Origin: an uncultured Spartobacteria bacterium
GTDB lineage: Bacteria > Verrucomicrobiota > Verrucomicrobiia > Chthoniobacterales > JAATET01
DNA: 64,000 nucleotides
Direction of reading: 5' to 3'
NCBI GenBank assembly: GCA_938011325.1
Contig: CALLUD010000026.1
Location: 1-64,000 of the forward strand
A program made the translations under genes and the position numbers. The notes below the pieces were generated by a model. That model was not told the DNA's origin. It was given only the letters and a program-made list of their open reading frames with translations, and did no database searches. Numbering within the stretch: the first letter of the stretch is position 1; each line of letters begins with the position of its first letter. Below, piece by piece: positions 1 to 8,500 of the stretch.

Positions 1-50
1 TGGCGCAATACGCGGGTGACGAGTTGTAGCAGTCGCCCTCCGGGCGACTT
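1..50. repeat. Composite palindromic repeat, copy 1 (partial)
   Basis: This is the right-hand half of a composite repeat: a gtggcgcaa/gcgcgggtg spacer followed by tgtagc and the hairpin gtcgccctccgggcgac. Copies 2 and 3 lie 50-60 bases apart downstream. The left half would lie before the window start. It resembles the REP/BIME class of intergenic palindromes. Confidence 0.75.
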
Positions 51-97
51 GGGGGAATGTGGGTGATGGATGATGGCCGTTGGCATGGATTGGGAGT

Positions 98-185
98 CAT
101 CCCGAGCGCTTCGCAGAGCGAAGCGGCTACAGAGAGTGGCGCAAAGCGCGGGTGGTGAGCTGTAGCAGTCGCCCTCCGGGCGACT
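98..185. repeat. Composite palindromic repeat, copy 2 (complete)
   Basis: This is a full unit. A left hairpin (cgcttcgcagagcgaagcg) ending in ggctaca is followed by a 30-odd base spacer containing gtggcgcaaagcgcgggtg. Then come tgtagc and a right hairpin (gtcgccctccgggcgac). The outer gctaca and inner tgtagc are reverse complements, so the whole unit can also fold as one larger cruciform. It is nearly identical to copy 3. Confidence 0.8.
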
Positions 186-242
186 CCCGAGGAGTGTGAT
201 GTGGTTGCCCGGTGTGTGATGGGCAAGGAGTGGATGGAGGGC

Positions 243-329
243 CATCCCGAGCGCTTCGCAGAGCGAAGCGGCTACAAGAAGTGGCGCAATGCGCGGGTGT
301 CCAGCTGTAGCAGTCGCCCTCCGGGCGAC
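243..329. repeat. Composite palindromic repeat, copy 3 (complete)
   Basis: Same architecture as the unit at 98-185, with only a few differences in the spacer. It ends 25 bases from the stop of the PPK2 gene and could act as a transcript 3' end for that minus-strand gene. The three copies fill the whole gene-free stretch 1-354. Confidence 0.8.
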
Positions 330-354
330 CTGGCCTCCCCGGTGTCGGGGTGAT

Positions 355-1077
355 TCAATCCTCCAGCGCCTTTTCCAGTGTGGAGAGGACGGTTTTGGCG
401 ACCTGGACGCGGGCATACCACTTGTAATTGGCGGGGATCACGGTCCAGGGGGCGTTTTCGGTGGAGGTTTTTTCGAACATGTCCTCCGCCGCTTCGTTGT
501 GCTCCTTCCACTTCTTGCGGTTGCGCCAGTCTTCGTCGCTGATTTTCCAGTGCTTGTAGGGATCGGCTTCGCGGGCCTTGAAACGGGCGAGCTGTTCGTC
601 CTTCGTGATTTGAAGGAAGACCTTCACGAGGATGGCGCCGTCGTCGGTGAGCTGCCGCTCGAATTCGTTGATCTCCCGGTAGGCGCGCTTCCATTCGGCG
701 TCGGTGGCGAATCCCTCGACGCGCTCGACGAGGACGCGTCCATACCACGAGCGGTCGAAGATCGCCATTTCGCCGTAGGCCGGAAGTTTGGTCCAGAACC
801 GCCACATGTAGTGGTGGCGGTATTCCTCGGGCGTCGGCTTGACGATCGAGTAAACGCGCACGAGACGCGGGTCGAGGCGCTCGACGAGTCGCTTGATGGC
901 CCCGCCCTTGCCGGCGGCGTCGGGGCCTTCGACGACCACGATGAGCGAGCGTTTGCTTTCGCGCAGCTCGAGCTGGTGCTTCAACAGCCGTAGCTGCGCC
1001 TTCTTGAGCTTTTCCTTGTATTCCTTCTCGGAGAGGGAGGTGTTCTGGTCGAGTTCGTCGAGTCGAATGCGGGACAT
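355..1077 (-). CDS. PPK2-family polyphosphate kinase
   Basis: Cytoplasmic 240-residue protein of the polyphosphate kinase 2 family, which transfers phosphate between polyphosphate and nucleotides. Visible motifs are a Walker A loop at residues 51-59 (GPDAAGKGG), a Walker B/lid region around D108 (FDRSWYGR) and the basic lid segment HWKISDEDWRNR. The length fits a single-domain PPK2. The sequence alone does not tell whether AMP or ADP (class I, II or III) is the acceptor. It lies alone, with 117 bases separating it from the redoxin gene on the same strand. The start ATG is the only one upstream of the conserved region. Confidence 0.88.
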   Translation of the reverse strand: MSRIRLDELDQNTSLSEKEYKEKLKKAQLRLLKHQLELRESKRSLIVVVEGPDAAGKGGAIKRLVERLDPRLVRVYSIVKPTPEEYRHHYMWRFWTKLPAYGEMAIFDRSWYGRVLVERVEGFATDAEWKRAYREINEFERQLTDDGAILVKVFLQITKDEQLARFKAREADPYKHWKISDEDWRNRKKWKEHNEAAEDMFEKTSTENAPWTVIPANYKWYARVQVAKTVLSTLEKALED

Positions 1078-1194
1078 GGGAGCCCGGCCCTTGTGCCGAA
1101 AAATCAGGTCAGCGACAAGTCCCGGTCTTTCCGTCCGGCTTCATTTCTTGGCCCTCCCCCCGCCTGAATCGGGAAATCGGAACAGAGAGGCCCG

Positions 1195-1791
1195 TCAGTA
1201 TTTGACGCCGCAGCCGTAGGATTTCGTCTGCGGAGTGGAGACGGGCTCGCCGGCGGCGAGTTCGGTGAGCGCGGCCTGCACGTAGTTTTTCGCGCCGTCG
1301 AGGCTGGCGGGATCGGGCGTCGGCTTGTCGTCGATCGCGCCCATGTAAACGAGGGTTCCCTTGGAATCGATGACGAACATCTCGGGAGTCGTGCGCGCGT
1401 TGTAGGCGCGGCCGACTTCGCCGGATTCATCGAGCAGCAATGCGGTGGAAGCCATGCCGAGCTCTTCGTATTTCGCGACGGCCTGCTCGGGCGTGTAATG
1501 CCCCTGTTTGCCGGGCGCGGAGGAAATGATCGTCAGCCACACGACGCCGCTGTCGGTCGCGGCTTTCTGGAGATCCTGCATGTTCCTTGACCCGTAGTGC
1601 TTTTTCACGAACGGGCAGCCTTCGTTGAACCATTCGAGCACGACCGTCTTGCCGGCGTAATCGGAGAGCGAGTGCTCCTTGCCGGTGCCGTCCTTGAGCG
1701 TGAAGTCGGGCGCGGGTTTGCCGATCTCGGGAGCGGCGTGAAGCAGGGACGTGGTGACCAACAGCGCAAGGAAGAAGTTGGGGATTCTCAT
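1195..1791 (-). CDS. Secreted thioredoxin-fold redoxin (AhpC/TSA-like)
   Basis: 198 residues: a cleavable signal peptide (about 1-19, ending LLHAAPE), then a redoxin domain beginning GKPAPDFTLKDGTGKEHSLSDY. The active-site region is WFNEGCPFVKKHY, with one cysteine where thioredoxins have CxxC, so it is closer to the peroxiredoxin/AhpC type. A second cysteine sits at the extreme C-terminus (SYGCGVKY) and could be the resolving partner. The gene starts 25 bases after the dsbD stop on the same strand, so I infer that DsbD keeps this periplasmic redoxin reduced. The substrate is unknown. Confidence 0.8.
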   Translation of the reverse strand: MRIPNFFLALLVTTSLLHAAPEIGKPAPDFTLKDGTGKEHSLSDYAGKTVVLEWFNEGCPFVKKHYGSRNMQDLQKAATDSGVVWLTIISSAPGKQGHYTPEQAVAKYEELGMASTALLLDESGEVGRAYNARTTPEMFVIDSKGTLVYMGAIDDKPTPDPASLDGAKNYVQAALTELAAGEPVSTPQTKSYGCGVKY

Positions 1792-1816
1792 GGTGTGGTG
1801 GTTTGTAGATGAAACC

Positions 1817-3850
1817 TTAGCGGGCTTCGGAAAGTTTCGAGAGAACGAGGGATTCGGTGAGGAGTTCCGGCAGGATGATCGGCTCGTTCGGCCGGCCGGC
1901 GGGGTAGATCACGTAGAACGGCACCCCCACCCGGCCGAATTGCTTCAGCGCCTCGGTGATTTCGGGATTGCTGTTCGTCCAGTCGGCCTTGACCGGCACG
2001 ATGCCCAGTTCCTGGATCTTCTCGCGCACGGCGGGAACGTCGATCGCGGTGCGCTCGTTGTATTTGCAGGTGAGGCACCAGTCGGCCGTGAAATCGATGA
2101 ACACGGGTTTGCCCTCGGCGAGCAGCGTGTCGACGGCCGCCTTCGAATACGGCTCCCACGGAATGCCGCCGCTCGCTTGTTGCACGGATGCGGGCCGGGA
2201 CTTTGCCAGCAGGTCGCCGAGAAACAACCAGCCGCCGCCGACGAGAAGGAGCACGGAGAGGGTCAACCCGACGACGCGCGAGCGCGCGGGAACCACGGGC
2301 GGCGAGACGATTCCGAAAATCCAGCAGGCGACGCCGACGGTGAGCAGGAACGCGCCGACCCAAATGACGGCCTCGGAGCCGCGTTGCGCGCCGATGATGT
2401 AGAGCAGCCAGAGCAGCGCCGCGAGCAGCGGAAAGCCCATGAATTGCTTGAGGCGCTCCATCCACAGCCCCGGCTTCGGGAGATATTTCACCCACCCCGG
2501 CTGTGCGGAGAGGAGCAAATACGGGAGGGCCATTCCCGCGGCGATACACGCGAAGAGCGCAAGCGTCACGGGCGCCGGTTGCGCAAAGGCGTAGCCGAGC
2601 GAGGCGCCGAGAAAGGGTCCGGTGCAGGGCGTCGCGAGCAGCGTCGCGAAGACGCCCTGGAAGAACGATCCGCTGTAGCCCTCGTGGCCTCCCGCCTGCG
2701 CAAGGGCGTTGGTGGCGCGGCCGGGCAGTGCGATCTCGAAGACGCCGAAAAGATTCAGCGCGAACACGAAAACGATCGTGGCGATGGCGATGTTGAACCA
2801 CGGATTCTGGAACTGGAACGCCCAGGTCGCCTGCCCGCCCGCCGCGCGAATGGCAACGATCACGAGTCCAAGACCGAGAAACCACACGAAGATGCCGGCG
2901 GTGAAGGCGAGGCCGTGAAGGAGGATCGTGCGCGGGCTCTGGCCGGCCTGCCGCACGAAGCCGAACACCTTCAACGAAATCACCGGCAGCACGCAGGGCA
3001 TGAGGTTCAGGATGATTCCGCCGAGAAATCCGAAAAGCAGCGCCTGCCACAGCGAGGTGGATGGCGGAGATGGCGTCACCCACCATCCGCGCTCGCCGTT
3101 TGCGTCCTTGATGGCGAGCACTCCGCGAAGATCTCCGGGCGCGGAAATGCGAATGGTAAAACCGTCCTTTGCGGAGCCGGAGATTTTTGGATGGCCGATG
3201 ACTTCTCCCTCCGCCGGCAGCGGGAAGAACTCGACGGCCTCGGTGCCCGCGGGCGCCTCGACCGTGCCGACCCAGGAGTCGCCCTCGCGCTGCCACGTGA
3301 CGTCGAACGGCGGTGGGTCCATCGACGGGAGTTTTGCGGTCCATTCCTCGAAGATGGCGGCATTATCCGGTTCGGCGTGGCCGGCCACGGGAAGCATGCG
3401 CGAGACGGTGGCCTTGCCGGGAATGCAGATTTCCTCGCAAACGAGCCACGACACGTTCGCCTCGAGGTTGATGTTCGACTCGATGATCTCCGCCGGCGGC
3501 TGGATCTGCTGAATGAGCATCACCTTGTCGCCGTAGGCGTAAACCTGAATGTCGCCCGGCTCGAGGATCGCCTCCGGCAACGGCCATTCGATGGGTCCGA
3601 CGCCCCACCCTTCGGGCAGCTTCCATTCGATCGAGGTCGGGATGCCTGCGTCGCCCGAGTATTGCCAGTAGGTGTGCCACTTCGGGGCCATTTCGAGAAG
3701 GACGCCCACGCGGAACGGCTTGCCGGGAACGATCGCGGTGGTGTCGGCAATCAACGATGCGGTGACCAGCATTTTGCCCTCGTATTCCTGCGCCGGCAGC
3801 CGCTGGCCGAGAAACGCGAGGAGAAGCAACGCAAACAGGACCGGCCTCAT
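1817..3850 (-). CDS. dsbD: Thiol:disulfide interchange protein DsbD
   Basis: 677-residue inner-membrane electron-transfer protein that carries reducing power from cytoplasmic thioredoxin to the periplasm. Order: signal peptide (1-21), an N-terminal DsbD-alpha-like domain with a cysteine pair near residues 139-142 (CEEIC), and a multi-span membrane domain with its redox cysteines in MPCVLPV (about 285) and TPCTGPFLG (about 408). A C-terminal thioredoxin domain follows with DWCLTCKYNE near 590. All three cysteine pairs are intact. I start at ATG 3850, which gives a proper signal peptide; the open frame runs on to 4012 but that extension has no membrane or signal character. Divergent from the MscS gene. 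Confidence 0.93.
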   Translation of the reverse strand: MRPVLFALLLLAFLGQRLPAQEYEGKMLVTASLIADTTAIVPGKPFRVGVLLEMAPKWHTYWQYSGDAGIPTSIEWKLPEGWGVGPIEWPLPEAILEPGDIQVYAYGDKVMLIQQIQPPAEIIESNINLEANVSWLVCEEICIPGKATVSRMLPVAGHAEPDNAAIFEEWTAKLPSMDPPPFDVTWQREGDSWVGTVEAPAGTEAVEFFPLPAEGEVIGHPKISGSAKDGFTIRISAPGDLRGVLAIKDANGERGWWVTPSPPSTSLWQALLFGFLGGIILNLMPCVLPVISLKVFGFVRQAGQSPRTILLHGLAFTAGIFVWFLGLGLVIVAIRAAGGQATWAFQFQNPWFNIAIATIVFVFALNLFGVFEIALPGRATNALAQAGGHEGYSGSFFQGVFATLLATPCTGPFLGASLGYAFAQPAPVTLALFACIAAGMALPYLLLSAQPGWVKYLPKPGLWMERLKQFMGFPLLAALLWLLYIIGAQRGSEAVIWVGAFLLTVGVACWIFGIVSPPVVPARSRVVGLTLSVLLLVGGGWLFLGDLLAKSRPASVQQASGGIPWEPYSKAAVDTLLAEGKPVFIDFTADWCLTCKYNERTAIDVPAVREKIQELGIVPVKADWTNSNPEITEALKQFGRVGVPFYVIYPAGRPNEPIILPELLTESLVLSKLSEAR

Positions 3851-3933
3851 CGCGGGCAAGCTAGCACCCTCCTCCAATTGCCGCAATCGCGACTGGTTTG
3901 ACGGCTCCCGCGCACGCCGGCACACTGTCGCCC

Positions 3934-4821
3934 ATGGCGGAGCATGCAGAGCTGTTTTCCCCGGAGTGGTGGAGTTTGACCGTGGAACGGGCCTTCGATT
4001 GGGCGTCGACACACGGGCTGCGCATCGTGGTGATCTGTGTGCTGCTGGTGATTTTGCTGCGGGTGTCGCGGCATTTCGTCGAGCGCGCCATCAAGCTCTC
4101 GCTCCGCCCGCGCGGTCGGGATCCGTTGCAGGATTTGATGATCGCGAAACGCCAGACGACGCTGATCAAGCTGTTTCAGGCGGTGGCATCGGTCACTCTC
4201 GTCGTGCTCGCGGTGCTGATGGTGTTTCAGGAAATCGGCTTTGCGGTTGGCCCGATTCTCGCCAGCGCGGGCATTGCCGGAGTGGCCATTGGTTTCGGCG
4301 CGCAGAGTCTCGTGAAGGACATCATCACGGGATCGTTCGTGATTCTGGAGCAGCAGTTCTCGGTGGGCGACGTCATCCAGGTCGGCAATCTCTCCGGCGG
4401 TGTGGAGGAGCTGAATCTGCGCACCGTCGTGCTGCGCGCGGCCGACGGCAGCGTGCACATCATTCCCCACGGCGAGATCAAGCAGGTGACGGTGCTCACG
4501 CGCGACTGGTCGCGCCTCGTGCTCGACATCGACATTGCCTACGACGCGGACATCGACACGGCATGCGGGTTGATGAAGAAGGTTCTCGACGACTACGCAG
4601 CCGCGCACGGCGACGTGGTTCTGGAAGCGCCCGAGGTGCTCGGCGTGCAGAATCTCGGCGAAAACTCGGTGCAGCTCCGCGCGCAGATGAAGGTGCTGCC
4701 GGGCAAGCAGTGGGCGGCGGGCCGCGAGCTGCGGGCCAGCATCAAGAAAGCGCTGGATGAAGCCGGCATCGAAATTCCCTTCCCGCAGCGCACCTTGTGG
4801 GTGCGACGTCAAAAGTCCTGA
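3934..4821 (+). CDS. MscS-family mechanosensitive ion channel
   Basis: 295-residue membrane protein. There are about three hydrophobic segments in the first 140 residues (for example VVICVLLVILLRVS), with the conserved pore-lining glycine/alanine-rich helix GIAGVAIGFGAQSLVKDIITG. The MscS beta domain follows (FSVGDVIQVGNLSGGVEELNLRTVVLR) and then an alpha/beta C-terminal domain. It is expected to release osmolytes on hypo-osmotic shock. ATG 3934 is preferred over an in-frame TTG at 3898. It overlaps nothing and ends 56 bases before the epimerase start. Confidence 0.9.
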   Translation: MAEHAELFSPEWWSLTVERAFDWASTHGLRIVVICVLLVILLRVSRHFVERAIKLSLRPRGRDPLQDLMIAKRQTTLIKLFQAVASVTLVVLAVLMVFQEIGFAVGPILASAGIAGVAIGFGAQSLVKDIITGSFVILEQQFSVGDVIQVGNLSGGVEELNLRTVVLRAADGSVHIIPHGEIKQVTVLTRDWSRLVLDIDIAYDADIDTACGLMKKVLDDYAAAHGDVVLEAPEVLGVQNLGENSVQLRAQMKVLPGKQWAAGRELRASIKKALDEAGIEIPFPQRTLWVRRQKS

Positions 4822-4877
4822 GCGTTGCGTCTTTACGCAGTGCCCTTTCCTCGCTTAACTGGCAGCTTTCGTCTCCC

Positions 4878-6017
4878 ATGAAAATTACACCCCCGTTGGC
4901 CCTTGCGGCCCTAGCAGTTGGTCTCGCCTTTTCCGGGTGCCAGACCCCCAATTCCTCTTCGAACAAAATGAGCATCTCCGTTGCCCCGTATGGCACCACG
5001 AAGTCCGGTAAAGCCGTAAATCTCTACCGACTTCGGAATGACAAGGGCATGGAGGTCGACATTACCAACTACGGCGCCATCATCACGGCGATCCGCGTGC
5101 CCGACAGCTCCGGCAACATCGAGGACGTGACGCTCGGTTACGACAACCTCGCCGGCTACGAGAAAGGCACCTCCTATTTCGGGGCGATTGTCGGCCGTTA
5201 TGGCAACCGCATCGCGAAGGGCACCTTCACGCTCGACGGCAAGACCTACAAGCTCCCGATCAACAATGGCCCGAACTCGCTGCATGGCGGCAAGGTCGGC
5301 TTCAACCAGCGCGTCTGGTCGGCGAAGCCCATCACCAAGCCGAACGCCGTGGGAGTCGAACTCACCTACGTGAGCCCGGATGGCGAGCAGGGATATCCCG
5401 GCACGCTCACGACGACCGTCACCTACACGCTTAACAACCGCAACGAGCTGCGCATCGATTACGATCTGTCGACCGACGCGCCGACGGTTGCGAACGTCAC
5501 CAACCACGCCTACTTCAACCTGAAGGGCGAAGGCGACGGCACGATCCTCGGCCACGAGCTGCAGATCAATGCCGACCACTACACGCCCACCGATGACACG
5601 CTCATCCCGACCGGAGAGATTGCACCTGTCGCGGGCACTCCGATGGACTTCCGCAAGCCGACCCCGATCGGTGCGCGCATCGACAACAAGTTCCCTGCCC
5701 TCATTGCGGGCGGTGGCTACGACCACAACTACGTGCTGAACGGCTCGGGGCTCCGCAAGGCCGTGACCGTTTACGAGCCGACGAGCGGCCGCCAGATGGA
5801 AGTCTTCACGACCGAGCCGGGCGTGCAGTTCTACTCCGGCAACTTCCTCGACAACGAGCCCGGTGAAAACGGCCACACCTACGTCTATCGCGGCGGATTC
5901 TGCCTGGAGACGCAGCATTTCCCCGACAGCCCGAATCACCCGAACTTCCCGAGCACGGTGATTCGTCCCGGCGAGAACTACGAGTCGACCACGATCTACA
6001 AGTTCTCCGTGCGCTAG
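4878..6017 (+). CDS. galM: Aldose 1-epimerase (galactose mutarotase), lipoprotein
   Basis: 379 residues. A lipoprotein signal ends in the lipobox FSGC with C21 as the lipidated residue, followed by a serine-rich linker and a complete galactose-mutarotase fold. Family signatures are GRYGNRIAKGTF, the catalytic histidine in NHAYFNLKG and the catalytic glutamate in FCLETQHFPDSPNHPNFPST. It interconverts alpha and beta anomers of free hexoses. The lipobox puts it in the periplasm, facing sugars released by secreted hydrolases such as the neighbouring GH43-like protein (inference). The open frame extends upstream to 4797, but ATG 4878 gives the signal peptide. Confidence 0.92.
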   Translation: MKITPPLALAALAVGLAFSGCQTPNSSSNKMSISVAPYGTTKSGKAVNLYRLRNDKGMEVDITNYGAIITAIRVPDSSGNIEDVTLGYDNLAGYEKGTSYFGAIVGRYGNRIAKGTFTLDGKTYKLPINNGPNSLHGGKVGFNQRVWSAKPITKPNAVGVELTYVSPDGEQGYPGTLTTTVTYTLNNRNELRIDYDLSTDAPTVANVTNHAYFNLKGEGDGTILGHELQINADHYTPTDDTLIPTGEIAPVAGTPMDFRKPTPIGARIDNKFPALIAGGGYDHNYVLNGSGLRKAVTVYEPTSGRQMEVFTTEPGVQFYSGNFLDNEPGENGHTYVYRGGFCLETQHFPDSPNHPNFPSTVIRPGENYESTTIYKFSVR

Positions 6018-6082
6018 AGAAGATCACCCCGGCTGGCTGCTGGGCCTGACCCGGCACGCCAGCCAGGAATGCCTTAACTCAC

Positions 6083-6118
6083 AAAAAAGGCCATCCTGGG
6101 AAGCGGATGGCCTTTTTC
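6083..6118. terminator. Bidirectional intrinsic terminator
   Basis: Stem ggccatcc (6089-6096) pairs with ggatggcc (6105-6112). It is preceded by a run of A and followed by a run of T, so it can end transcripts in both directions. It sits 70 bases after the galM stop. Confidence 0.85.
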
Positions 6119-6159
6119 TTTTCCTCGCGGGTCCGCGCCACGACCTGCGCTTTGGTCCG

Positions 6160-6199
6160 AAAACAAAAGAGCCATCCCCGGGTTCGAGGATGGCTCTGG
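6160..6199 (-). terminator. Intrinsic terminator of the small secreted protein gene
   Basis: Stem agagccatcc (6168-6177) pairs with ggatggctct (6188-6197) around a GC-rich loop. Read on the minus strand it is followed by ttttgtttt. It lies 25 bases beyond the stop at 6223. Its core GCCATCC/GGATGGC is shared with the terminator at 6083-6118. Confidence 0.8.
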
Positions 6200-6222
6200 A
6201 AGTTTGGTGATGCTTCGGCGGG

Positions 6223-6570
6223 TTACTCGCCCTTCTTCTCGCCCACCTGCTTTTCGGTGACCTTGATCCGCTTTGCCGTCGAGCCCGATTCGTCGGGAAG
6301 CACCTTCACGCGAACTCCTTCGGAAATCGTGGAAATCTCGATCTCCTTGCCGTCATCGTCGACGATCTTGGTCGTCTCCGAATAGGTGAAGGTCTTTTCC
6401 GTCTCCTCCTTCAGGCCCTTCACGGTGACGGACTTCGCGGCGGGATCGGTCTTGGTCACGACGCCGATGAATCCATCGTTCTTTCCGGGTTTCTCGTCGC
6501 CGGCCTTCAGCGAAGTCGTCGCGAATGCCACTCCGACGAGGATGGCAGTGAGGTATGTCAGTTTCTTCAT
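6223..6570 (-). CDS. Small secreted protein, DUF5666-like beta-barrel
   Basis: 115 residues with a signal peptide (1-23, ending TSLKAGDEK). The mature part alternates short beta segments: GFIGVVTKTDPAAKSVTVKG, then a strand ending TKIVDDDGKEIEISTI, then GVRVKVLPDESGSTAKRIKV. This is the pattern of the small OB-like DUF5666 domains. No catalytic motif is visible and no function is assigned. ATG 6570 is chosen because it gives the signal peptide; the frame is open to 6654. Its own terminator lies at 6160-6199. Confidence 0.7.
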   Translation of the reverse strand: MKKLTYLTAILVGVAFATTSLKAGDEKPGKNDGFIGVVTKTDPAAKSVTVKGLKEETEKTFTYSETTKIVDDDGKEIEISTISEGVRVKVLPDESGSTAKRIKVTEKQVGEKKGE

Positions 6571-6681
6571 AAGCATTTGATTGCGGAGATTGGGGCGCAT
6601 GGCCCGCTCCACAGGGTTATCGTTTCTAACACAAAGAATACGTGTTCGTCGCATGTTTATTCGACGACGCGGTGACTGGCG

Positions 6682-7683
6682 TCAGGGAATCCGCCGGGGT
6701 TCGACACCCTCGAACGTGATCTTCACCGGCTTGATCGTGCCGTCTTCGTTGAACTCCATCTTGTCGATGCACGTCACGCGGTGGTTCGCATCGGTCTCGC
6801 CGAGCGGACGGCGGTGATAGACGATATACCACTCGTCCGTGCCCGGCACGCGAATGACCGAGTGGTGCCCCGCCCCGGTGGCGATCTCCGGGTCCTGCTG
6901 CAACACGGTGCCCACGCGCTGGAACGGCCCGTGAATCGAATCCGAAATCGCATAGGCCACCCGGTAATCGGGGCCGGTCCAGCCGCCTTCAGACCACATG
7001 AAATAGATCTTTCCGTTCCGCTCGAACATGATGGGCCCCTCGACGTATCCCTCGGGCGTGATCTCGTGGAAGGTCTGCCCATCCTCGAAGGGAATGAGGC
7101 CGGTGAAATCGTCCTTCAGCTGGGCGATGTTGCAGTGACCCCAGCCGCCGTAAATGATCCACCACTTGCCGTCGGGGGTCTGGAAAACGCTTTGGTCGAT
7201 CGGCTGTGCGCCGTTGACGATCTCGTTGATCAGCGGCTTTCCCAGCAGGTCCTTGAACGGTCCGCCCGGACGATCCGAAACGGCGACGCCGATCCCCCCA
7301 ACCTCGCCCTCGTGCACGTCGTTCGCCGCGAAGAAGAGATAGTATTTGTCGCCATTCTTCACCGCGCACGGCGCCCACATCGCACGCTGCGCCCATTTCA
7401 CCTGACGCGAGGTCAGGATCTTCGGGTGCTTCTTCCAGTTGACGAGGTCCTTCGACGAAAACGCGTCGAAATGGAGCTGTTCCTCATACGGCGCGGAATA
7501 CGTCGGATAGACCCAATACTCGTCCTCGAAGATCACCGCCTCTGGGTCGGCATACCAGCCGTCCACAATCGGGTTTTTCGCAAGAGCCGTTGCCGCGGGA
7601 AGGAGCGCGGAAGCGAGGGCAACCGCCGCAAGGCGGGGCAAAAATCCGCGCCGGGAAATCGAGGAAAGAGAGGAACGAACCAT
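6682..7683 (-). CDS. GH43-like secreted glycoside hydrolase
   Basis: 333 residues. The N-terminus carries a twin-arginine-type signal (SISRRGFLPRLAAVALA) and a cleavage region ATALAKN. The mature protein opens with NPIVDGWYADPEAVIFEDEYW, the five-bladed propeller start typical of GH43/GH117-type enzymes, where the Asp of ADPE is the expected general base. IDQSVFQTPDGK supplies the pKa-modulating Asp, and GYVEGPIMFERNGKIYFMWS the probable acid Glu. Likely substrates are arabinan- or xylan-type side chains (family inference). ATG 7683 is chosen for the signal; the longer frame to 7878 would overlap the divergent phosphoribosyltransferase. Confidence 0.85.
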   Translation of the reverse strand: MVRSSLSSISRRGFLPRLAAVALASALLPAATALAKNPIVDGWYADPEAVIFEDEYWVYPTYSAPYEEQLHFDAFSSKDLVNWKKHPKILTSRQVKWAQRAMWAPCAVKNGDKYYLFFAANDVHEGEVGGIGVAVSDRPGGPFKDLLGKPLINEIVNGAQPIDQSVFQTPDGKWWIIYGGWGHCNIAQLKDDFTGLIPFEDGQTFHEITPEGYVEGPIMFERNGKIYFMWSEGGWTGPDYRVAYAISDSIHGPFQRVGTVLQQDPEIATGAGHHSVIRVPGTDEWYIVYHRRPLGETDANHRVTCIDKMEFNEDGTIKPVKITFEGVEPRRIP

Positions 7684-7785
7684 GTCAGCAGTCTGCCGGG
7701 CTCTCCCTCGCATGGCGAGAGCGAAGAGGCCAGGGAGACCAGACGTGGGCTCGCCTCCAGGTGAAGAACGAGACACTCTCTCGTG

Positions 7786-8460
7786 ATGGCAGACTTCGCA
7801 ACACGCACGGAGGCGATCCTTCGACAGACGAATGCGCTTCTCGAGAACGATCATTTCGTTTCGGTAAATGGGCATCACTCATCGGGCTGGATCGACAAGG
7901 ATTCCATCAATCCCCACCCCGGCTTCGTCTCGGAACTCTGCTCCATGCTTTGGCAATCAGCATCTCACCTCAATCCGGATATCATTTGCGGCCCTGCGGA
8001 AGGCGGTCTCATCGTCTCGCTCTGGACGGGATTTCATGCGGGATTGCCGGCTGTTTTCGCCGAACACGAGGCGGCACACGGTGTGGAATTGCGAGGGCGA
8101 TTCATCCTCCGACGCGGCTACGATCGTCGGGTGACGGGCCGGCGTGTGCTGCTTGTCGATGATGTGGTGAACACGGGGCACTCCGTGCGGCAAACCCACG
8201 AAGCCGTGGAGGCGGCGGGAGGTTTAATCGTGGGAGTCGCGTGTTATGTGGATCGAGGCAATCGACCGGATCTTGGTGGCGAGTTTCCATTCATCCGTCT
8301 TCTCGAGTGGAAGGTTCCGAGCTGGCCTGAGAAGGATTGCCCTCCGGAGATTCTGGCGCGTCCTGTGAACACGTTTCACGCCCACGGTGCTGAATGGATG
8401 GCTGCACGTGAGATGGGGTCGGCCTCTTTCACCCGTTCATCGCCCGAGCGGGACGCTTGA
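7786..8460 (+). CDS. PyrE-like phosphoribosyltransferase
   Basis: 224-residue cytoplasmic enzyme of the type I phosphoribosyltransferase fold. The PRPP loop is VLLVDDVVNTGHSV near residues 122-135, and NGHHSSGWIDKDSINPHP matches the substrate hood region of orotate phosphoribosyltransferases. The C-terminal 30 residues are longer than usual and of low complexity. It may be the pyrimidine-pathway enzyme or a relative acting on another base; no pyr gene lies next to it. An in-frame GTG precedes ATG 7786 by one codon. Confidence 0.78.
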   Translation: MADFATRTEAILRQTNALLENDHFVSVNGHHSSGWIDKDSINPHPGFVSELCSMLWQSASHLNPDIICGPAEGGLIVSLWTGFHAGLPAVFAEHEAAHGVELRGRFILRRGYDRRVTGRRVLLVDDVVNTGHSVRQTHEAVEAAGGLIVGVACYVDRGNRPDLGGEFPFIRLLEWKVPSWPEKDCPPEILARPVNTFHAHGAEWMAAREMGSASFTRSSPERDA

Positions 8461-8500
8461 TGTTTAGCTCACAGCGTTCCCACTTGCATCTACCCTGGCT

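Noticed and set aside
1751..3901. 716-codon plus-strand open frame opposite dsbD
   Set aside because: Arginine/histidine/glycine-rich translation with no domain, and it mirrors dsbD codon positions. A shadow of the real minus-strand gene.
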